Assembly: GCA_015478945.1 (NCBI GenBank)
Contig: JABUQX010002445.1
Location: 12,501-76,500 of the forward strand
Origin: Trachelipus rathkii
Taxonomy: Eukaryota > Arthropoda > Malacostraca > Isopoda > Trachelipodidae
DNA: 64,000 nucleotides
Reading direction: 5' to 3'
A model generated the notes under the pieces. That model was not told the origin of the DNA, did not search any database, and saw nothing but the letters and a program-made list of their open reading frames with translations. Shown here piece after piece: positions 32,610 through 44,700 of this stretch. Position 1 is the stretch's first letter. The number at the start of each line of letters is the position of its first letter. The translations under genes were made by a program, and so were the position numbers.

Positions 32610-33810
32610 CTTTAGTTGAGCACCCAACATCTTTTTCTCCCCAAAATCCATGGTTCGATGGAATTTGTTCTCGCGCCATTCAGGAGAGAGACATTGCGTT
32701 TCGCATGGAAAATTCTCGTTCCTCCTATGGCTCTTACTAATTTTCATTCTGCTCGGAATCGTTGCAGGGATACCATTCGATATGCTAAGCGCACTTTCAC
32801 TAAAAGAAAGTGCGCCAACCTGCTTGGTTATCCTACTGATAAAAATTTCTGGCCACTCGCCAAAAACATCTTTAACAACTTTTGTAAATCTCCCTTGCCT
32901 CCCCTTATTCGCACTGACGGTTCTGTAGCTAACTCTCCTTCTGAAAAGGCCAATCTCTTCGGACTCCATTTTTCATCTAATTCTACCCATACGATTCTGG
33001 CATCCCTCCTTCTCCCCTCAGGTTTCCCATGTCTTTACCTGTGATCACACATGATCGTGTGTATGAGATCTATGAACGCCAGGAAGGCAAATGGCCCGGA
33101 TGGCATTTCTCCCAGTGTTTTGAGGGAGTGTGCTTTTGAGCTGGCGCCTGTCCATGTTCAACTTTACTCTGTCTTAATACTAATACTTTTCCTCAGTGCA
33201 GGAAGCGCACATATGTTCAATCAATTCTGAAAAAAGGTAGCCGTTCTGATCCTCCAAACTATCGCCCTATAGCTCCCACTTGTATTCCATCTAAAATCTT
33301 TGAAACTCTTCTTAACTCTCATTCCTGGATCATCTGAAGACTCATTCTCTTCTTTCAGTTCATCAGTATGGCTTTCGACGCTGGAGATCAACTGGTGACA
33401 TACTTTCCCATCTAACTGATTTATGGTCTTCTGCCCTTAGGGACTATGGGGAGTCTTGCGTGGTGGCGCTTGACTTATCCAAAGCTTTTGACCGGGTATG
33501 GCACATGCCACTGCTCTCTAAACTCCCTTCCTTTGGGTTTCCTTCTCTTTGCTTACTCTTGTCTAGTTTTCTCCGATCGTTCCATATCAGAACTCGTTGA
33601 TGGAGCTTCCTCTTCCTCCTTTCCTGTTAATTGTGGTGTTCTTCAAGGTTCTGTTCTATCTCCAACTTTATTCCTACTTTTCATCAACGTTCTCCTCAGC
33701 TGTACTTCTAACTCTGTTTACTCTTATGCCAATGACTCAACTCTCCATTCTTCTACTCATTTCAAATCTGTTCCCTCTTTTGCATATAGAGTTACCTCTC
33801 GTCTTTAGCT
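32610..33810 (+). pseudogene. Jockey-like LINE: pre-RT region and reverse transcriptase, inactivated
   Basis: 32616-33044 encodes ARNRCRDTIRYAKRTFTKRK and LIRTDGSVANSPSEKANLF, the region just before RT in jockey-type ORF2. Following frames give KANGPDGISPSVLRECAFEL (about 33085), RSTGDILSHLTDLWSSALRD and SCVVALDLSKAFDRVWHM (33380-33510), then CGVLQGSVLSPTLFLLFINV and SVYSYANDSTLHSS (33630-33760). The catalytic box is YAND in place of YADD, and the frames shift repeatedly. The copy stops at about 33810 and is followed by an unrelated RTE piece. Confidence 0.8.
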
Positions 33811-33829
33811 TTAGTCTTCACGAAAATTC

Positions 33830-34310
33830 CCTAATATGTGCATTCTCATTTTATCAATTCTTCTCACACTTAACACGCCCCTAAGATTATTTATCAGAAA
33901 GACTTCACATTAGATCTATTATTCCACACCATAGCTTCACAACTATACATTAACACTGGAAGCAACATATCCTTATGCAAAGCTCTAGCACACTCAAGAC
34001 TTAGTTCCAATGCATTCACCGAAGATTTAATTGCAGTAGCCATCTTCTGACCACTCACAACCTTTCTGCTACAGAGCATCATCCGCTCCCCTTTCATTCA
34101 CATATAGCCTAAATATTTAAACTCAGATACTTGTTCCAGTTCTTTACCATCCAACATGATTTCTCACTGAACTCTCTCTTCACCTACCACCATAATCTTG
34201 CCTTTATCAACATTTACTTTCCAAACCCTCTTTTTACATACCCAGCTAAACCTCTATCAAACTTCCCACATTTACTTCAGATTCACCACACAAATTCAAA
34301 TTTTTGTTAC
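33830..34310 (-). pseudogene. RTE-like LINE fragment, fourth copy
   Basis: Minus strand 34097-33894 carries SRKVVSGQKMATAIKSSVNA and LECARALHKDMLLPVLMYSC, matching the RTE thumb region of the 22.4 and 23.8 kb copies. Upstream, 34300-34110 corresponds to the SKVMVV and VSEFKYL part. It is decayed and lacks the catalytic box. Confidence 0.75.
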
Positions 34311-35050
34311 CAATTTTTTTTTTGAAAAAACTGGAAAGTAGTAGCAGTCATTTTTTAGTGTCTTTGCACGTAAGATTTAATTCTCTAATCATTTACATTA
34401 CTAATAATTTTAAAAAAAATATGAAATTTATTGGGGGGAGGAAGCAAGTGCTCCCCTGCCGACGCCCAAGCTTATTTATTCTATCGTCGAACTGTTTTTC
34501 TATTATATAAGCATTTTAAACGTTTTATCTTTTTAGTTTCTTGTTCTCTAACTTTCAGCCCCAGGACTGCGAAGCCTATAATTTTGTTTTCCTCCAGCCT
34601 TGTCTCTTGCTCCTCTGGAAAGTTTTCTTTGCTCAGGCTTTGCAGCCAAGATTCAGCCCTTTGCACCGTCGAATGAGAAGTGTAATTTTAGACACATTCA
34701 CATTGAAATGAATTAAAATTATATTCTCCTAAATTTTTCCAACTAGCAAAATAAAAGTTCAAATAGATCACACTACATCATCAAGTGTTGAAGTGGAATC
34801 CCTTTACGTAGGATCTGCAGATCTTATTTTCTATAATGATATATGATCTTTTCAAGGAATGTCATTCATTGATACAATATCCCTTAGCTCTGTGTATTTG
34901 ATTGTGTACTTTGGTTGTTCCTAATTTTTTTATTTAAATAACTGTTAAAACAATTTAGGAAGCTTACATCCACTATTGGAATGATCAGAATGATATAGTT
35001 TAAATCTGTTCAGTTAATAAAACCAATTAACAATCATCTTTTGTTTTATA
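34311..35050. other. No recognised feature
   Basis: A minus-strand frame at 34666-34481 (61 residues, highly charged, Lys/Glu/Arg) is followed by AATAAA on that strand. It could be a repeat-derived peptide, and no family is recognised. The rest is AT-rich. Confidence 0.4.
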
Positions 35051-35160
35051 CAGTTTCTGGACACCACCGCTCACGGGCAGTAAACCCTATTCAGGAGGGG
35101 TACTGCTTTTACGTCTGAGTGGGACGGAGTTAAGCCTTAGGAGAGAATAATTCCCATTCT
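35051..35160 (-). repeat. Jockey-like LINE 3' tail fragment
   Basis: On the minus strand it reads CCCCTCCTGAATAGGGTTTA and TGCCCGTGAGCGGTGGTG, closely like the 3' UTR at 31620-31668. No RT is attached. Confidence 0.7.
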
Positions 35161-35179
35161 CCCACCCTAACAGGTTCGA

Positions 35180-35723
<544 letters not shown>

Positions 35724-36160
35724 ATGCACAGCTTCTCAATAATTTTGTATCATATGTTTTTTCAAAGGTTAATGTGGAATGTATATGTCATTTATATAGA
35801 TGTACATAGAATTCATTGCATCTTTATAAAACTTGCTTAGTCAAGAGTGATTTTTTTGATTCCTCTCAAAATATAATGTCAGTCTTTGATCGCTAAAAAT
35901 ACCGGGGAATTAGATTGACTATTGGAGCTCTTTTGTTGCAGAATAAAATACTTAAGAGCTGAATCTCATACAATGACATTGACAAAAAAATATATTTTTT
36001 TTTGTCAAAATATAATCACCCAACGAGCTTTTTTTTTTTTTTAAGCTAATAATAAATAGCGCTTTTAAAAAGTAGTACATAATACTTCAAAAGAAGTTTT
36101 TGAAAGTAAAAATTCATTTTTATCCAAACTCTTTACGTATTTTGCGTGTACAATTGGTTT
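35724..36160. other. No recognised feature
   Basis: AT-rich with short T runs. No coding signal. Confidence 0.5.
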
Positions 36161-36264
36161 TCCGAAAAATGGATTCGCTTTTAAATATAGTGAAATTTCT
36201 TCTCTGTAACATTAAGAGAAGAGAAGAAATTTTACTATATTTAAAAGCGAATCCATTTTTCGGA
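36161..36264 (+). ncRNA. 45-bp near-perfect hairpin, possible small-RNA precursor or MITE core
   Basis: Arms 36161-36205 and 36220-36264 are inverted copies that differ at one site, where the plus-strand RNA keeps a G-U pair (the minus-strand RNA would have C-A). The loop is 14 bases (36206-36219). The length and perfection exceed a typical animal miRNA precursor, so a siRNA-type hairpin or a fold-back repeat is at least as likely. It touches the short interspersed repeat that follows. Confidence 0.6.
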
Positions 36265-36410
36265 TTAATGGTACAGAGGGGGAGGTAAGACTGGGCTTTC
36301 CTTTCGACTTTTGTCATATTCTTCTACTGCTTTTCTTTTCCGATGCATGACACGCACCTTACCCCCAGTCTTGGGGTAAAGAGGAAGATAAAGAAAGAAG
36401 AAAGAAATTT
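36264..36410 (+). repeat. Short interspersed repeat, copy 3 (solitary)
   Basis: ATTAATGGTACAGAGGG through GTCATATTCTTCTACTGC and ACGCACCTTACCCCCAGTCT to a GAAAGAAGAAAG end. No RTE sequence is next to it, which supports an independent SINE-like unit. Confidence 0.75.
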
Positions 36411-37227
36411 CTTCTCAAATAAACCTCTCAGTATAATTATACGCAATATACCGTTCTCTATACATTTGAATCAGACCTCCAACCAAGGTTATTATTTTTT
36501 TCTTTTTCTGTATTAATGGCAATAGAAAAAGGTTTATCAACTTATTTAATTTATGATGTACGTGTGTGAATTACTGAGTTGAGAGACACGCACATTTCCT
36601 TTGGATTTCAAGACTTTTGAAAAAGTCACCATGTGATGAAGTCGATTTTGCAGCAATGGTTTCTTGTGTTGTGTGTAGGGTCTGCTACGTTAAAGTATTC
36701 AAAAACCGAATTTATTATTTTAATAAAGACCAATATCTTATGGCAAGACCATTCAAATCATCGTAGAGGTCTTTTCACTCTTGTTAACCCTCAGTTCCTT
36801 ATGTATGAGAATGATAAACATGGACTATTTATATTGGCTAGACTTATATTCTTATTACAGCTATTCAATCTTTTGATTGTACCTCCGATCAAAATGTTCA
36901 GCAAGATTTGTTCTAAAACATCGTATTTTAATTAATTTTATTTATTGGGTCATGAGTAAACCTTTTAGGAAACTATACATGCCCTTGTTATTTGTTTGAC
37001 ATACTTTTGTAACAGAATACGATTGTTAGATTAGTCAAGTTAATTGCACATGCCATTGCCTTCGTCGGTTCTGTGCACGTTAAATTTTTTTCATGTACGC
37101 AAGTAAGTAATTAGGAAAAAAAGTTAGTAACATATAATTTTGGTGAGTCCCAAACTCGGCAAATCGTTACTTTATACACATAATTTTCTTTTTACTATTA
37201 ACTTTTTTCTTTTGGCTTGGTTTGCAG
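36411..37227 (+). other. No coding feature; right end looks like an intron 3' end
   Basis: AT-rich. The last 40 bases have a branch-point-like CTATTAAC near 37194-37202, a T-rich tract and TTTGCAG at 37221-37227, a strong 3' splice site for the exon that follows. No preceding exon could be identified. Confidence 0.45.
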
Positions 37228-37449
37228 GAGAGCGCTAAAACAAATGCGACGTCGTCAGTCAAATACTCTCGTAACTTGATGAAATCTGAAAAAGACGCAA
37301 GAGAGTGGAGAAGAAATTTCCCAAATGCGACAACGACCTGGAGTCCAATGGACGAAGACCTCATAGAAATTAATCCGTTTTTTTATGAGGCGTACAGAGA
37401 GAGGCACTTATTTGGTGGTGAAGACAAACAAGAGACCAAGATGTCTTAG
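37228..37449 (+). CDS. Candidate terminal exon of an unrecognised host gene
   Basis: From the splice acceptor at 37227 a frame runs open for 73 codons to TAG at 37447-37449. The product is charged and hydrophilic. Near its end it reads WSPMDEDLIEINPFFYEAYR, with a dense, non-repetitive composition unlike the surrounding sequence and unlike any transposon protein here. A possible poly(A) signal, AATAAA at 37607-37612, lies 160 bases after the stop. GC content is higher than the flanks. I do not recognise the family. Support is compositional plus the splice site; no upstream exon is visible, so it could also be a processed or transposon-derived piece. Confidence 0.45.
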   Translation, partial: ESAKTNATSSVKYSRNLMKSEKDAREWRRNFPNATTTWSPMDEDLIEINPFFYEAYRERHLFGGEDKQETKMS

Positions 37450-39330
37450 TGTAATAGCATTTAAGGCCAACGTATTTGGTATTAAGAAAGTATAATATGC
37501 TTGGATAATTATGCATGTAATAATACCAAAGTATTTTCCTATTTAGGCATTAAGAAACTTAATATAGCTGTATATAATCATTAAAAACCAATGCAGATAT
37601 TAAAGTAATAAAACTAAATTGTGTTTTTAGTTAAGACATTCATGTTTCTACACGAATATTTTGATACTCAAAGATCAAATATTGTGGTATTTATTCTTTA
37701 AAAACAAAATCATATCACACTTTTGTTGTAAAATCTGTACATCGTTATGACTTCTTTAATTTGCATGTTAGGGTATTTTGGGCAGCCTTGGTATAGGGAT
37801 TATCTGAGTTATTTTTTTCTTCTGTTATATTTAATGATCTCGTGGAATATTTGTAGTTTTTTTTAATATTTATATTGAAAAACTTTTACTATAAAGAGTA
37901 AAATTTTAAAATAAAATTGTAAGTTTTGTTTTTTAGTAATATTTGTAATCGTCGTCGTCTTTAGCTTCGTCTACCTTATCATTAGTAACTTATATGCGTG
38001 AATGTCATTTTTAATGTACTTGCTACCTTGGCATTAAGGTAAAGTGATCGACTGACTAGTGTGGGGAGAAAGTTCCCCTCCACTTCAAATGCCCATCGGC
38101 GAACTTTTAATTTAAGAAAATAATTATATAGTTTTAACAATTTATTGTTATCTTCACTTATGAAAGGTTTATTGTAAGTATTCTCGTAGGTAACTTTTAT
38201 TTGGACTTGATAATAACTAATAATTATTACATTGATTAACATAATGATCCGTTAATATAATTTTTAAAGAGTAAACTCTTGTTAAAATGATAGGATAAAT
38301 GTTTGATTTAAAAACCCACGGTAAACAGTCAAATGGCCAATTATATTTATGCTCCCCAATGTTAAAAAATGCAGAACAAAAGTTCCATCAAAAATTAAAC
38401 CAGTTTTAAATTGTTCACTCAAAACTGATATATAAAATTAATTCCTTTAACTTGCAGTGGTTATAGAGCTAATAATTATGTAATATTAAGTGATACTAAA
38501 GCTTTTATAAATGATTATGCTTAGGGAAGAATTTGATAAGATATTTGACCATTGTGAGGAAAAGCTGGAAAATTATTAACATATTAAAGATTGTTTGATT
38601 AGGCAGCATCACATTTTATGCTTCATGTAATGCAACATCATACATCAAAGTTCCAAAATAGTAGATGTAGGGAAATGTTGATAATGTCATTTTTACTGGT
38701 AACGATATTGATGAAATAAAATCATTGAATTATTATTTTCAAAGGCTGGTGGAGCACGACTGTGTGATGGAAAGATGCAAACGATACAGCGCATTTTATC
38801 ATATATGTAAAGTTTGATGCTTCTGCTAATACAAAACTTATTCTTTCTGAAACGTTCTAAATAATATCCGAAACTTAAGAACTTCGACAATGCACATAAC
38901 TATTAAGGGAAGATTACTAATATCCATATGGAATAAAACTTTAAGATGCTACTATATAAAGTATACAAATTTGGTTTTGGCCTACATTATTATTTAAACT
39001 ATTATATACTATAAACTATATTATACCGCAATAAATAGGCAGTTTCACAAATTCAAACTTAAATAATTTGTTACATAAACATTGAAATCTTATAGGTTTA
39101 TTTCACATCAAGCAAAGTAAAGGTACATAACTATGATTTGTAAACGGTACAGACTACAGTACAGCTAATAAATACAATTGTCTGCTCCTTCTCTATCATT
39201 TTCCAACAAAAATGATATAGATTAGCATTGTCACGCATTAACTTTTAACTTTAATCCTTTCCCTCATTTTTCATATAAATTTTCCGTCTTTTCAATCAAC
39301 CTTCTTTATCACAGTTTCTATTTTTTTTTT
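37450..39330. other. Probable 3' UTR, then featureless AT-rich sequence
   Basis: After the possible poly(A) signal at 37607 no further gene signals are seen on either strand. A short CG-containing patch at 38040-38100 has no open frame of note. Confidence 0.5.
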
Positions 39331-39991
39331 TATTTTTTTTTTTTTTTTATTCCTTGTTGCGGGTTGCCCTCCCCTTTTCCCGTCACAGCCCCTTGGGCTA
39401 TCCGGTGCCTCTTCCCGCATGGGTTTTCAGTTCACCCCACACTTCCTCCCCGTGGATGAGAGGGTACAGGAGAAAACCGGTCCTTTAACTCACCTTGACT
39501 GGGCCAGGCCGCCAATTGTGGGAACCCGGGAACTGTCACCACTGATACGGCCCTTCTACGTTTTGCGTATAATCTCGGGCTCTGCGTGAAGATATAAGGT
39601 GCCGTGTGATAACACGGAGATAAACTGGCGTAGAGTTCCGAATCCACATTCACAGCCTACCCTACGGGGTAGGTCCGGGAGATTGTGTGGGTCTCTGGCC
39701 TGTAACCTGATGAAGGAGAAGGATTACCCTTCCTTATGAAATATACGCCTTTCCAGCCCATCCTGTTATTCACTTTTATGTTTCATTTGTTTTATTGTCA
39801 TAACTGTTCATTCATGGAGACGAAGTTTGTGGTTTAATATTTTTATGGAAGAGTTAATTAAAGAAAAAACGTTATTAAACAAAGTGAGAATAACATCAAC
39901 ATCAATTACCATCAGTCTGGTTCCCAGCTAGACTACTTCTAGACCAGCAGGTACCTCCGCTTTTCTTCCTTCTCCTACACCTGAGGGTCCT

Positions 39992-42543
39992 TTGCATAAT
40001 TTCAGCGATTCGTCGACTGGTATGCCCCTAACACCCCAGGTGCCCAAACGGTTAGGGCAGTCCCGCAAAGGTGCCCCCGTCATAGTCGTTCTCATTCGTT
40101 TACTCCATATGCTGCACCCCCAGGAATGCCAGCGGATACATCATTCCCGATCCACTACCTCCAAAGCTCTTACTGAACAAAGAACCATTCTTCTTAGCGA
40201 TGCATTTGAAGAAGCTTTAGGAATTGAAGACCCTCCAGTCACATTAATAAGAAATGGGTCCCTTCTCGTTCAAGCTGCTAACCGGAATCAAAGTTCTATT
40301 TTGTCATCCTTAACGTCTCTCGCAAACATTCCTCTTATTTCTACTCCTGATGAAATAAGAAACACATCTAAAGGCACTATTTATTCTTTTGAACAGAAAG
40401 ACGAAGATACTGCTGTCATTATGAGAAATCTCCAGCAGAAAAGATTTTCCGTTACAAACATTTATAGTAGATTTCCCCTAGTCTGGACTTCGCCGAACAC
40501 CCAAATCCTCGGTTGCTGACCTTTAACACCCCTCATCCACCTACAAAGGTTAAAATAGGGTTCACAAGTTACAATGTTCGCAACATTACCCCTAATCACA
40601 TAGAGACACTTGTTTAAATGTCAGCTGGTTTGTTCATCCCCGAAAATACTGTAAGTGGGACCGGATGACATATGCCCAGTCTGCGGAGAATTATTTCACA
40701 CTCCCTGTGAAAATACACCACACTGTAAAAACTGTGGAGGCTCCCACAGTGCTTCTTCCTTCAAATGCCCGTCTTACCTGTTTGAACAGGAGGTTTTAGA
40801 GTTATGTACCATACATAAATTGAGCAGGAGAGATGCCATACACCAGCTCAATGAAAAATATCCTACAAGACAAAAGGCAATCTTACGCTACAATTGCAGC
40901 TGCCCCCATGCCTCCGCGTGTTGATCCACCGACACAACCCCATCCTAGTAGAACTCCTCTCCCAAATCCCAGCGAAACTCGGACAGTTACTGTAACCTGT
41001 CTGACTGCATTAAGCCCACACTACCACCCTTTCAAATAGTAGCAACTTTTGATCCAGGCTCGTGTCCAAATATGGAAGGTGTCTATTGTGATGTACTGAA
41101 GGTTTTCAAATAAAACTGGTGACAAAAAGTTGTTAGTGTATCCGACACAAATTTGGAAAATATTTCCCGGCCAACACGCACCTTTCTCCATATCTAACCA
41201 ATAGGTTCTCCAAACCTATGCAAGAGGACTTTCTTTGTCCCTTAATACGCCTTCCACTTACTAAAATTTCTGAAAAAGATGTTCCTAAACACAAAGAAAA
41301 GAATAATCACCAAGCTAAAGATTATTCGTTAAAATACGTACAAATAAGCATCCGAATTTCTAAACAAAAACATATTAAACCCAGACGCAAAAAATGCAAT
41401 TCAGAAGAGACCTCGCCATAAGTCTATTCCAGAGACAAAATCAATGACTTCAATAGATTGTACCCAAACAATCACAGCTATCGAACAACTCACCAATCAA
41501 CCATCTCTAATAGTTTGCAAGATAACTCTAGCTCTTCTGAATCTTCCTACTCTTCTTCCGAACTTCCTATCTCAGCACTCCCTAAGGGATTCTATACCCT
41601 AGCGGATGAAATGAATAACAGCTCCCAAACAGAGCTTGATTTGATGTGATGACCAACTCTCTTTCTAATACTTTTTTCTTCTTATTACTTTAAATTAATT
41701 AATAAATAAAAAAGTTTATTTCTCTTAGATAGACGATAAGACCCTAGAACCTTTTACGAGTATTACTCTTTTTGCTGGGGAGGCAAATTATATTTTCATA
41801 ATTTATTAAAACAAAATGAATGAACTTTACATAACTTTTATTGAACCCAAAAAGGTACTTTAGGGATAACAGCATAATTTTTATATAGAGTTACTTATCG
41901 ACATAAAAGATTATGACCTCGATGTTGAATTGATATTACTTTACTAAGCAGCCCTAGTAATTTGTGGGTCTGTTCGACCTTTAATTTATCACATGATTTG
42001 AGTTCAAACCGGCGTGAGCCAGGTTGGATTCTATCTTCTAATAAATTTATGCTTATCTAGTACGTAAGGACTTTTAAGTAATAAATTTTAATAAACTTTC
42101 GTTAGAATTACCTACCCAATATCGCAACCCCAATACCATTTCAAAAAGATGACACCTTCCTTCCCCATTTCCATGGAAACAACTCCATATCCCCACACAT
42201 TTCTGAATCTGCTTGCTTGGTAGATACTGATACCACTCCCATTCCTAAACATGAGCATTTTGATTGCTCTTCCAACGACCAACCAAATCCACACAATAAT
42301 ACGGACTTGATTGAAGTCAATTTATCTCGCATTCGTGGCGAAGCCCCTTCACCAAATACTACTGAAAACTCCTTCCCAAAAGCGGTCGATCGCATTAAAT
42401 CTCTGATGGATGACTATTCTTTACTACCAGGATTTGTCGCCCCTCCTCAGATCCACGTCTCAGCCTTTCCTCCATCTGAATCCACTTCCAACACTACCCC
42501 TAGTCACATAGAGACAATTGTCTCAAAAAGACCATCATCATAA
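39992..42543 (+). pseudogene. LINE ORF1 (gag-like) with Cys-motif region, broken
   Basis: 39992-40519 includes LIRNGSLLVQAANRNQSSIL and LISTPDEIRNTSKGTIYS, the RNA-binding core of gag-like LINE ORF1 proteins. A shifted frame at 40655-40924 reads DICPVCGELFHTPCENTPHC, KNCGGSHSASSFKC and LFEQEVLELCTIHKLSR, which are the CCHC knuckles and the helix that follow them. Later frames (41218-41421, 41458-41649, 42217-42543) are Ser/Pro-rich tail. Frameshifts, stops and the NUMT make it non-functional. Confidence 0.75.
41690..42104 (+). pseudogene. NUMT: nuclear fragment of mitochondrial 16S (large subunit) rRNA
   Basis: Characteristic conserved blocks of animal mitochondrial 16S rRNA appear in the right order and strand: GACGATAAGACCCTAGAA (41733), TGCTGGGGAGGCAAAT (41772), TTTAGGGATAACAGC (41859), GACCTCGATGTTGAATT (41916), GGTCTGTTCGACC (41967), GAGTTCAAACCGGCGTGAGC (42000) and TAGTACGTAAGGAC (42058). 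It covers the 3' part of the gene. A few bases differ from usual invariant positions (TACGTAAGG where TACGAAAGG is normal), as expected after transfer. Exact edges are uncertain by some tens of bases. Confidence 0.9.
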
Positions 42544-42561
42544 TATTTATAACAGCACAGT

Positions 42562-43540
42562 ATGTCCACTTTCCTTCAATGGAATTGTCGTGGCTACCAC
42601 TCTAATTTTGAAGAACTTGTTCAACTAATAAACATATGTACACCAAAGTGCATATGTTTGCAGGAACTTCGACTATGTCATATCGCGACTTCTTTAAACC
42701 GTCGGAATATAAATCTCCGATAACCTCTATAGAAAGAGGTGACAATGATAGGGGAGGTGCAGGAATACTCATTCATAAATCTGTCCCCTATTCTCCAGTC
42801 CCTCTTCAAATTAAACTTTATGCAGTGGCTGCATGAATTCATTTGTACAGACCTTACTATCTTCTCTTCGGTCTACTTGGCTCCGGGTAGAATTTACTAA
42901 GGTTGACTTATCTAATCTTTTCAAGCAGCACCCTTACCCGGTTGTTATATCAGGATACTTCAAACTCCGCCACTCCTTATGGGGCGACTCTGTCATCTAA
43001 GTCCAATATCCTTGTAGATCTTATAACTCTTTCCTGGGATGCCTTAACACAGGACTCCCTACATATGAACGTTTAGATACACAAACTTCTTCCTATATTG
43101 ATATTTCCTTTTGCTCCCATTCCCTTATGGATCGCTTTACCTGGTCCCGCTTTGATTACTTATACGGCAGTGATGATGGAGCCGGAGCCGAGTCGGAGCA
43201 GGAAAAAAATTTGCCGGCTCCGCAGCCCTTATTAATATATATTTACATGTTAAATTCATTCTACTTTTGGGTTCCTCCGATCATCTTATCTATTTGTTTT
43301 TGTCCTATTTCTTCAAGTCTTCCGAAAGAGAGAGATCTCCAACTCAGCCGACCACGAAAAAACTTCCTTGTCACTTCTGTGCCACAAACTCGTCGAACTT
43401 GTGGTCGTTCTTCATTAATTTCCATTAGAACGATTATTACCTCGGCGGGAGTGATCATAACTCTGTTCAGCCTAGGAAAATACCTGCAGTAAATCCAAAT
43501 GCAACTTCCCTTTTGGAACTGATAGACTGGTCAGAAAAAG
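42562..43540 (+). pseudogene. LINE ORF2, endonuclease part only
   Basis: Starts MSTFLQWNCRGYHSNFEELV and continues CTPKCICLQELRL, the WN-R-G and QE motifs of the LINE endonuclease. The frame is lost after about 50 codons, with later fragments in other frames (PYSPVPLQIKLYAVAA, SVYLAPGRIY). After the MITE, 43240-43540 carries HFWVP-type and SDHN-like reading compatible with the end of the endonuclease. No RT follows. Confidence 0.6.
43175..43231. mobile_element. Short relic of the hAT-type MITE family
   Basis: GGAGCCGGAGCCGAGTCGG on the left and GCCGGCTCCGCAGCCCT on the right mirror the CCGACTCC minisatellite and CAGGG-type ends of the copy at 16819-17131. Only one or two units remain. Confidence 0.6.
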
Positions 43541-44700
43541 TAAATATGAACTCCACTTACTTGATAAAACTCACAAATATCAGAGATAGAAAGTTCCAAA
43601 GTTCCAAAGTGCCATGTCACTGACAGCCATAGCAGAAGATGTGTGAAACTAGTAACAGCAGGCTTCTGGCAAAAGTGTATACTCATGAGAAACGAGAAGG
43701 ATTCATAGAGGCCAGGAAGGAAGCAGAAGAATGATGGCTTCATTTGAAATAGGAACTGAAAGAATTTTATGAATATTGTTGGTTGAAACTTTTTACATTT
43801 TTTACAATGTGTTTTCAGTGTTTGATAATAGAGACAAAATATAAAAAAATAGTTATGAGTCATTAAATCATTTTGAGCAAATTTTCTTGGAGTTTTATAT
43901 TAAGTTATCCCCTTTTTACTGAAATTTCAATAATTTCTCAATTATGCCCTTGAACAAGTAACCCAAGGGTAAATGTTTATGAATATGAAAAACCGTTTTA
44001 AACCGACCTCAAAAGGCACATTTTTGGATCCCCCTCATTCACAAAAAAACACAATTTTTAATTTTTTGCCCTCCAAAATATGACACTCCCTATACGACAA
44101 GTCTGATGCTGGAGACTTTTTCAGTGAGCCATCAGGCGGGATTTTTTGGGAGACTACAATTTGAGTTAAGATGAGAGATTTCTAGGTGCTCTTTCATGTC
44201 ACCAATAGATTCAGAAAGCTTGGAGGTTTCGCTGGTGTTTTGCGTTGAATGCGTCTTCCATCACTCTCGGAAAGCACAGAATCATAGAAAGAGGGTGGTC
44301 GACCATAATCAAGCCGAAGCAAAATATTGGTAACTATAATTCCATTTCATCCGCTAGGGCATAAACCCTTAGTGAGCGCCTGAGATCAGGGAAATTCGCG
44401 AAGAAGAGTTATAGGGGAGGATTCAGAAAAAAGCTTGAATAATCCTGCCAAGCTATCAGAGGATTGGTTGGTGGGTTGTCGACAGCTGTGGTTGCTTGGG
44501 TACAATCTATTGATGTCATTTGCCTTTTGTGCTCAGAATAGTTTTATGCGAGGGTCTCTTTGAGTTTCACTTTTTTATGTTTGGGGTCGGTGTATTCTGC
44601 TTTATAAATTCAGATGTTTTATATTTTACCGAATAATTTTTTGCATCGATGAAAAAAGTTTACTACTGGTCAAGAAGCATATTGAACAGAATTCGATGTG
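43541..44700. other. No recognised feature
   Basis: Ordinary-looking mixed sequence without long frames. Contains an AAGTTCCAAAGTTCCAAAG short tandem repeat near 43590-43610. Confidence 0.5.

Larger units (their letters stand above)
39335..43540 (+). mobile_element. I/jockey-type LINE, 5' UTR, ORF1 and endonuclease part of ORF2, split by a NUMT and a MITE
   Basis: A GC-richer 5' block (39335-39980) is followed by a gag-like ORF1 (39992-41650, resumed 42110-42543) with CCHC-type Cys motifs. ORF2 then starts at ATG 42562 with LQWNCRGYHSNFEELVQLIN, an apurinic-type endonuclease start. Sequence related to the end of the endonuclease (about 43240-43540) follows a small MITE at 43175-43231. RT is absent. 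The mitochondrial fragment at about 41690-42104 interrupts the ORF1 region. Confidence 0.75.

Noticed and set aside
32544..32969. 141-codon minus-strand ORF
   Set aside because: Antisense to the jockey-like LINE coding strand plus (CT)n; no family resemblance.
39432..39653. 73-codon minus-strand ORF in a GC-richer block
   Set aside because: Antisense to the probable 5' UTR of the I/jockey-type LINE; no motif recognised.
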